Source: Streptoverticillium olivoreticuli subsp. olivoreticuli
Lineage (GTDB): Bacteria > Actinomycetota > Actinomycetes > Streptomycetales > Streptomycetaceae
Direction of reading: 5' to 3'
Length of the DNA stretch: 64,000 nt
Assembly (NCBI RefSeq): GCF_003391135.1
Contig: NZ_CP031455.1
Span: 7,467,501-7,531,500 of the forward strand
Under the pieces are notes generated by a model. That model saw only the letters and a program-made list of their open reading frames with translations, was not told where the DNA came from and did not search any database. Shown here piece by piece: positions 58,297 to 64,000 of the stretch; within the stretch, counting starts at the first letter, position 1; each line of letters begins with the position of its first letter. Position numbers and translations under genes: made by a program.

Positions 58297-60141
58297 TCAG
58301 ATCAGCTTGCGCAGGTCGATCGAGTCGGCGAAGGCCCGCATCCCGGCGTCGTTGGGGTGCAGGTGGTCCCCGCCGTCGAAGGCCGGCCGCATCCGGTCGG
58401 GCTGCCGGGGGTCGCGGATGGCGGCGTCGAAGTCGAGCACCGCGTCGTACGCCCCGCCGTTCGCCCGGATGTGCCGGTTGATGGCGGTGCGCTGCGCCTC
58501 CGCGTCCGCGGTGCAGTCGTAGAAGCCGCCGCAGGGCGCGATGGTCGCGGCGACGAACCGCATGCCGCGCTCGTGCGCCCGCGCCGCCATCGCCCGCAGC
58601 GCCGGGATCACCTGCGCGGCCGTGGTGCCCGCCCGGATGTCGTTGACCCCCTCGAAGACGACGACGGTACGGGCCGAGGTCTGTGCCAGGACGTCGCGCT
58701 CCAGCCGGTGGTCGGCGCTGACCCCGCTCAGGATCGTGCTCGTGTTGTCGCCCGGATAGCGGTCGGTCACCACGCGGTTGCCGGAGATGCCCTCGTTCAG
58801 CACCCCGAACTTCGGCACCGAGTGCTGACCGCGCAGCCGCCGCCCCAGCAGGTCCGGCCAGCGCCCGTTGGCACCCGGCGTCGACCGCTCGCCGTCGGTG
58901 ATCGAGTCCCCGAGCGCCACCACGGACCCCGCCCCGTCACCGACGTCCACGCCCGTCAGCAGCGGCCAGGAGTCGAGCTTCGCGGAGTACGCGCCCGCGC
59001 CGCGCTCGCCCGTGCGGTCACCGGCGCCGTCGGCCGTCAGATAGGACATCGAGTTGGTGTAGCTGTGCACGGGCAGCGCCCGGACCGTGCCCGGCAGGTG
59101 GATGCTCACCAGCAGGTCGGCGCCCTCGGGCACCCTGAACCCCAGCGGGTCGCTGAACTGCTGGGCGCCCGCGGGCAGTTCCGCCCCGGGCCGCCCGTCG
59201 AAGGTCAGCGCCCGGGGCGGGCCGGCCGTCGCCGCGCCGCGCCCCTGGAGGGCCACGGTGGCGTGTCCGATGCGGACCGGGCGCGGCGCGAAGGTGTTCT
59301 CCAGCCGGATCCTGGTCCGCGGCCCGCCCGCGCTGCCGTGCACGACCAGCCGCAGCGTCCGGTCGGTCCACGGCCCCACCGCGGCGTAACCCGAAGGTGA
59401 AGCCGCCCAACTGCCGGTCCACCCGTTCGTGGGACCCCGCAACGCCATCGAGAACACATGCAGGGCGGAGTCCCGCCCCGCCTCCTCCGGCAGCACGACC
59501 GACTCGACCTCGCGGCCGCGCGCGACCGGCACCGTCACCGCGTACAGCCGCGCGGTCTCCGCCCGTTGGCCCGTGGGGGTGTTCAGGTGGGGGAGTCCGA
59601 CGGCCTTCGTCGTCAGGGGACCGCGCCGCCAGTCGGGCGCGGTCAGCCGGTAGGTGCCGCGGGAGCCGTCGCGGTAGCGGACGGTCCCCGTGCCGGTGAC
59701 GTCCCCGCCCGGTGCGCCCTTGGCGGTGCCCGCGACGAGGAAGGAGAGCGCCTCCCCGCTGCCGCGCAGCCGCACGCTCTGGCCCGCGGCCCGCACGTTG
59801 TCCGGCTGACCTGCGACGGAGCGCGGCCAGCGGAGCACGGAGCGGTCGATGGTGAGGGTGCGGCCCGGACTCCAGCCGGCGGCGGAAAGGTCCTGGGCCG
59901 ACAGGGCGTTGCCCGCGCCGTCGAAGTCGGCGTCGCCCGGCCGGGTGTTCCCGCCGACCGCCGTGTTGTCGAAGAGCCGCTCCAGGGGGAGCGGCTCCTG
60001 CCCGCGTTGCGCGGTGTCGGCGAGCGCCGGGGTGTTCGCTGCGGCAATGGCGCAGACGGCGCCCGCCGCGACGACCCCGGCCGCCGTCCACCGTCTGTGC
60101 CGTACCCCGCCGAGCCTCGATGTCCGGAGCATGTGAGTCAT
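58297..60141 (-). CDS. secreted SGNH/GDSL hydrolase with N-terminal accessory domain
   Basis: 614 residues. Signal peptide (Arg-rich start, AAGVVAAGAVCAIAAANTPA, cut near LADT). The first 260 or so residues of the mature protein are beta-rich (FDNTAVGGNTRPGDADFDG, SVRLRGSGEALSFLVAG, VFSMALRGPTNGWTGSW). The SGNH domain is at about 400-614 with VVALGDSITDG (Ser), NEGISGNRV (Gly), FEGVNDI (Asn) and DGGDHLHPNDAGM (Asp/His). Extracellular esterase; substrate unknown. ATG 60141 has GGGAGG upstream. Confidence 0.88.
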   Translation of the reverse strand: MTHMLRTSRLGGVRHRRWTAAGVVAAGAVCAIAAANTPALADTAQRGQEPLPLERLFDNTAVGGNTRPGDADFDGAGNALSAQDLSAAGWSPGRTLTIDRSVLRWPRSVAGQPDNVRAAGQSVRLRGSGEALSFLVAGTAKGAPGGDVTGTGTVRYRDGSRGTYRLTAPDWRRGPLTTKAVGLPHLNTPTGQRAETARLYAVTVPVARGREVESVVLPEEAGRDSALHVFSMALRGPTNGWTGSWAASPSGYAAVGPWTDRTLRLVVHGSAGGPRTRIRLENTFAPRPVRIGHATVALQGRGAATAGPPRALTFDGRPGAELPAGAQQFSDPLGFRVPEGADLLVSIHLPGTVRALPVHSYTNSMSYLTADGAGDRTGERGAGAYSAKLDSWPLLTGVDVGDGAGSVVALGDSITDGERSTPGANGRWPDLLGRRLRGQHSVPKFGVLNEGISGNRVVTDRYPGDNTSTILSGVSADHRLERDVLAQTSARTVVVFEGVNDIRAGTTAAQVIPALRAMAARAHERGMRFVAATIAPCGGFYDCTADAEAQRTAINRHIRANGGAYDAVLDFDAAIRDPRQPDRMRPAFDGGDHLHPNDAGMRAFADSIDLRKLI

Positions 60142-60280
60142 GCCTCCCAGCGTTCCCCGCTCTGAATGTGGCGGGATGAAGCTAAGGAGACACCTGGGGA
60201 ACGTCAAGGAGGCCAACCGGCCACGTCGGGCGCCGCGCGCCTGTGGTGAGGCCATCCGCGCGAGTGCGATCCTTGCCGGT

Positions 60281-60721
60281 ATGAACATTCCCTTCTTGGA
60301 CAGTTGGCGCAAGCGGCACGCCCCGGCGCACGGGGTGGCGCTGGCGGACGCGGTCGACAGGGACCCGGAGGGCCTGGCCGAGCTGCTGTCGGAATGCGAA
60401 CTGCTGCGCGCGCACGCGCAGTCGGCGGGGGTCGCCCTCGACGACTCGCCGACGTCCCTGGAGGCGCTGGACCAGCTCCAGCCGCGCTGGCGCGAGGACC
60501 CCGAGCTGCTGCCGTGGCTGGGCAACGACGCGGGGCTGTATCTGGGCACGGTCGTCGTGCGCACGGTCGAGGGGGCGGGCTGGTGGATCCGCTCCGACGG
60601 CCAGCCGGTCGTCCGGCTCGCCAACGGGCGGGAGATCGACGTGGTCGAGGCGGGCCAGGGCTGGGCGGCCGACGGCGCGCCCGAACTGTCCCAGCTCTAC
60701 GGGGAGCTCGCGGAGAACTGA
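60281..60721 (+). CDS. DUF6278-like protein
   Basis: 146 residues starting MNIPFLDSWRKRH. Mixed alpha/beta: LAELLSECELLRAHAQSAG, DDSPTSLEALDQLQPRW, then a beta-rich half (NDAGLYLGTVVVRTVEGAGW, VRLANGREIDVVEAGQGW) that resembles a small actinobacterial family of unknown function. Divergent from the SGNH gene, convergent with the GntR regulator. Confidence 0.7.
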   Translation: MNIPFLDSWRKRHAPAHGVALADAVDRDPEGLAELLSECELLRAHAQSAGVALDDSPTSLEALDQLQPRWREDPELLPWLGNDAGLYLGTVVVRTVEGAGWWIRSDGQPVVRLANGREIDVVEAGQGWAADGAPELSQLYGELAEN

Positions 60722-60739
60722 CGGCCCCGCCACGGGCTT

Positions 60740-61486
60740 TCAGTTGACGAAGGGGATGTCGTACTCCAGCCGCCAGCGGTCGGCGCGGACGACGATGTCG
60801 GAGGTCTCCACCGCCCGGCCGTCGCCGTCGAAGTGGGTGCGCTCGATGACGGTGACGCACTGTCCGGCCGAGCAGCCGAGCGCCTCCGCCTCCGGCGTCG
60901 TCGCCGGGCGCGAGCCGACCAGCTCCTGCGCGCGCACGACCCGGATGCCGATGGCCGCCAGCCTGCCGCGCACGCCGCGCCGGGCGTAGGGCCCGCGCTC
61001 GGGCAGCACCACGTCGGTGCCCTCGGTGATGGCGAGCGGCTCCCAGCTGGTGGCGAGCTGCACGGGGTGGCGGTTGGCGAGGTACTCGTACTGCGTGCAC
61101 AGCACCCGCTCGCCGGGCCCGATCCGCAGCCGCTCGGCGACCCGGTCCGAGGCGGCCGCCTCGCTGGACGACGCCTCCCAGGTCAGGGCCGTGTCCCGGG
61201 CCGTCATCCGGGCGGCGAACGGGGAGTCGACCGCGCCGGTCGAGCGCAGCAGGCTGCCCAGCGGCACCCGGTCGGTGACGAAGACCCCCCGCCCGAACTG
61301 GCCCTCCGCATACCCCGCGGCCTTCAGGACGCGCACCGCGCGGTCCACGGTCTGGTCGCTGGCCGCGTACGCGCGCTTGAGCTCGGACCGCGAGGGGATG
61401 CGGTCCCCCACGGCGAGCCCGCCCTCGTCGATGCGGCGGCGCAGATCGTCCGCGATGCGCTGGTAGACGGGCCTGCTGTCGCCCAC
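60740..61486 (-). CDS. GntR/UTRA (HutC-type) regulator divergent from the glutamate transporter genes
   Basis: 248 residues from GTG 61486 with GAAGGAG upstream. Winged helix at about 5-75 (VYQRIADDLRRRIDEGGLAV, IPSRSELKRAYAASDQTVDR, FGRGVFVT). The UTRA domain is at about 95-245 with ERVLCTQYEYLANRHPVQLA and CVTVIERTHFDGDGRAVE. Divergent orientation and an inverted repeat in the gap suggest it controls gluABC, itself, or both. Confidence 0.86.
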   Translation of the reverse strand: MGDSRPVYQRIADDLRRRIDEGGLAVGDRIPSRSELKRAYAASDQTVDRAVRVLKAAGYAEGQFGRGVFVTDRVPLGSLLRSTGAVDSPFAARMTARDTALTWEASSSEAAASDRVAERLRIGPGERVLCTQYEYLANRHPVQLATSWEPLAITEGTDVVLPERGPYARRGVRGRLAAIGIRVVRAQELVGSRPATTPEAEALGCSAGQCVTVIERTHFDGDGRAVETSDIVVRADRWRLEYDIPFVN

Positions 61487-61528
61487 CGTTCGGCTCCTTC
61501 CCCCTGGTGCCCTCCGACGCTGTACAGG

Positions 61529-61558
61529 CTAGGTACCCAGGCCGGTCTGCGTACCTAG
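61529..61558. promoter_or_regulatory. inverted repeat CTAGGTAC/GTACCTAG, candidate GntR operator
   Basis: Arms 61529-61536 and 61551-61558, 14 nt apart, 40-70 nt upstream of the GntR start. Each half contains its own GGTAC core. Perfect 8-bp repeat in the divergent gap. Confidence 0.5.
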
Positions 61559-61609
61559 GCCACGGCGGTGGGCGACCCGGCGAGGTCCGGGGTGCGGTCC
61601 CGGGTGAAA

Positions 61610-61655
61610 CACCCACATGCGGGTGCTATTCCGGCAAACCGCCCGCGAGGGCGGT
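61610..61655 (+). promoter_or_regulatory. two small hairpins upstream of gluA
   Basis: CACCC-ACATGC-GGGTG (61610-61625) and ACCGCCC-GCGA-GGGCGGT (61638-61655), ending 50 nt before the gluA start. Either a regulator-binding palindrome plus a leader hairpin or RNA structures in the leader. No T-run and no known riboswitch recognised. Confidence 0.4.
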
Positions 61656-61705
61656 AACGTGCGCCGACAGCGTGTGTCCACCGCGGGACAGCGAGAGGGC
61701 TGGGT

Positions 61706-62449
<744 letters not shown>

Positions 62450-62457
62450 GAGGGCTG

Positions 62458-63390
62458 GTGAACGCGCCGATGCCGAGCCGTACGCGCCGCACGACCGCGG
62501 CCCTGGCCCTCGCCTCCCTCGCCCTGCTCGCCGCCGCCTGCGGCAAGGAGGGCAGCCCGCCTGTCAAGGGGCCCAAGCCCGACCAGCTGCCCGTCTACCA
62601 CGTGGACACCGGCTTCCAGCTGCCCGACTCCGCCACCTGGCGGGCCGCGAAGAGCCGCGGCCACCTCGTCGTCGGCGCCAAGGAGGACCAGCCCTACCTC
62701 GGCGAGAAGGACCCCGCGACCGGTGTCTACTCCGGCTACGACATCGAGATCGCCAGGATGATGTCCGCCTCCCTGGGCTTCGACCCCAAGACCCTTCGCT
62801 TCCGCACCATCGCCTCCGCCAACCGCGAAACCGCCCTCCAGAACGGTCAGATCGACTACTACGTCGGCACCTACACCATCAACGACCTGCGCAAACGACA
62901 GGTCGGCTTCGCCGGGCCCTATTACATCGCCGGGCAGTCGCTGCTGGTGCGCAAGGACGAGAAGGGCATCGAGGGGCCGCAGGACCTGGCGGGCAAGAAG
63001 GTCTGCTCCGCGGCCGGTTCCACACCGCTCCAGCGCATCGAGCGCGACTACCCCAAGGCCATCGCCGTCGCCTACGACACCTACTCGATCTGTGTGGACA
63101 ACCTCCTCAGCCTCCAGGTGGACGCCGTCACCACCGACGACACCATCCTCATGGGCTTCGCCGCCAAGGCGCCCGACGAGCTGAGGATCGCCGGGAAGCC
63201 GTTCTCCAAGGAGCCCTACGGCATCGGCGTGCCCCGCGGGGACAACGCCCTGCGCTTCGCCCTCGACGACGCCATCGAGGCGCACGAGAAGAACGGCGAC
63301 TGGAAGAAGGCCTACGACGCGACCCTCGGCCTGTCCGGGGTGCCGGCCCCGAAGCCCCCGGCCGTCGACCGCTACGGGAGCACGTCATGA
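62458..63390 (+). CDS. gluB: glutamate-binding lipoprotein of the ABC transporter
   Basis: 310 residues from GTG 62458. Lipoprotein signal with Cys28 in LLAAACGK. SBP_bac_3 fold: HLVVGAKEDQPYLGEKDPAT, YSGYDIEIARMMS, IDYYVGTYTINDLRKRQVGF, GKKVCSAAGSTPLQRI. Matches GluB of Streptomyces and Corynebacterium. Its stop overlaps the permease start (ATGA). Confidence 0.92.
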   Translation: MNAPMPSRTRRTTAALALASLALLAAACGKEGSPPVKGPKPDQLPVYHVDTGFQLPDSATWRAAKSRGHLVVGAKEDQPYLGEKDPATGVYSGYDIEIARMMSASLGFDPKTLRFRTIASANRETALQNGQIDYYVGTYTINDLRKRQVGFAGPYYIAGQSLLVRKDEKGIEGPQDLAGKKVCSAAGSTPLQRIERDYPKAIAVAYDTYSICVDNLLSLQVDAVTTDDTILMGFAAKAPDELRIAGKPFSKEPYGIGVPRGDNALRFALDDAIEAHEKNGDWKKAYDATLGLSGVPAPKPPAVDRYGSTS

Positions 63391-64000
63391 ACGTCCTGAC
63401 CGACAACTGGTCCCTCTACGGCAAGGGGCTGCTCGGCACCGTCGAACTCACCGTCTACGCCTCCCTGCTCGCGCTCGTCCTCGGCTTCGTGATGGCCTCC
63501 TTCCGCGTCGCCCCCGTGGGCTCGCTGCGCGTACTCGGCACGGTGTGGGTGGCGGTGCTGCGCAACACCCCGCTCACCCTGCTGTTCTTCGCGGTGCTGC
63601 TCGGCCTGCCGCGGTTCGGCGTCGTCCTGCCCTTCCAGCTCTTCGCGGTCCTCGCCCTCGGCTGCTACACCTCGGCCTTCATCTGCGAGGCCGTGCGCTC
63701 CGGCATCAACACCGTGCCGACCGGCCAGGGCGAGGCCGCCCGCAGCCTCGGGATGACCTTCACCCAGACGCTCGGCGCCATCGTGCTCCCGCAGGCGTTC
63801 CGCTCCGTCATCCCGCCGGTCGGCTCGACGCTCATCGCGCTCGCCAAGAACTCCGCGATCGCCGGGTCGTTCAGCGTCACCGAGCTGCTCGGCGCCTACA
63901 AGACCCTCAACGAGCTGGGCTACAGCATCATCTGGTCCTTCGTCTGGATCGCCGTCGGCTATCTGATCGTGACCCTGACCATCAGCGCGGTCTTCAACGT
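63387..64000 (+). CDS. gluC: glutamate ABC transporter permease, cut by window end
   Basis: About 204 residues visible, with HisM-type membrane segments LYGKGLLGTVELTVYASLLA, LRNTPLTLLFF, and the EAA-like loop EAARSLGMTFTQTLGAIVLP. Overlaps gluB by ATGA. The C-terminus and any gluD lie beyond the window. Confidence 0.92.
   Translation, partial: MNVLTDNWSLYGKGLLGTVELTVYASLLALVLGFVMASFRVAPVGSLRVLGTVWVAVLRNTPLTLLFFAVLLGLPRFGVVLPFQLFAVLALGCYTSAFICEAVRSGINTVPTGQGEAARSLGMTFTQTLGAIVLPQAFRSVIPPVGSTLIALAKNSAIAGSFSVTELLGAYKTLNELGYSIIWSFVWIAVGYLIVTLTISAVFN

Overview
The window is a piece of a high-GC actinobacterial chromosome, most likely Streptomyces. It has very high GC with GC3-biased codons, three AfsR/SARP-type regulators, an XRE/DUF397 pair, ALF-repeat proteins, an RNase Sa-like secreted RNase, a fused PcaL and several apparently leaderless promoters. 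No rRNA, tRNA, CRISPR array or complete prophage was seen.

Layout. (1) 1-837 is the 3' part of a YfcC-type carrier. It is followed by an IS110-family element (about 854-2338) that abuts the palindrome at the carrier's stop codon. (2) 2336-7201, minus strand, is a compact PQQ operon in the order pqqA-C-D-E-quinoprotein-pqqB. The pqqA ORF is unusually long and starts are coupled from A to C to D to E. (3) 7371-13875 is the ureide/glyoxylate block: malate synthase, a MocA-like nucleotidyltransferase, DUF5955, the IclR repressor allR, allantoinase and allantoicase. Allantoin breakdown yields glyoxylate, which malate synthase consumes. (4) 13878-14090 is a nested palindromic intergenic element. 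(5) 14137-20032 holds a P450, a secreted beta-helix-like protein, an RNase Sa-like enzyme, an XRE-cupin regulator with three operator-like sites and its small membrane partner, a TenA-fold protein and a streptothricin-acetyltransferase-like enzyme.

(6) 20149-30872 is an accessory stretch rich in exported repeat proteins. It contains an SGNH hydrolase with FG-GAP/VCBS repeats, a trypsin-fold protein that has lost its catalytic His and Ser, and a 1174-residue ALF-repeat/coiled-coil protein with two TTA codons and a compositionally distinct C-terminal domain. A membrane-anchored small protein overlaps that gene by 4 nt. An XRE/DUF397 pair and an ALF-only secreted protein follow. (7) 31035-38393 holds a DUF6875 protein, a LysE exporter, and a GntR-controlled CUT2-type sugar ABC operon with a ROK kinase. 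(8) 38654-49107 has two tandem AfsR/SARP regulators next to four cell-wall- or peptide-directed proteins that lack signal peptides (BSP-type metallopeptidase, amidase-like, CAP, CHAP/LysM). The divergent promoter between them carries GATCAACGC repeats at roughly 11-bp periodicity.

(9) 49094-50126 is a scar of three truncated genes: a Mo-hydroxylase C-terminus, and an SDR fused head-to-head to an MmyB-type regulator. (10) 50176-54636 holds two small exported proteins divergent from a third SARP, with a textbook 11-bp-spaced direct repeat between them. (11) 54692-54994 is an IS110-family 3' remnant, followed by pcaL with a Pro/Gly-rich linker of about 200 residues, a metallo-beta-lactamase-fold protein, exodeoxyribonuclease III, a second SGNH hydrolase and a DUF6278 protein. 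(12) 60740-64000 is a GntR/UTRA regulator divergent from gluABC-type glutamate ABC transporter genes, which run off the window.

The best candidates for undescribed biology are the ALF-repeat/anchored-protein pair (24391-28337) and the SARP-linked cluster of signal-less wall-active proteins (38654-49107).
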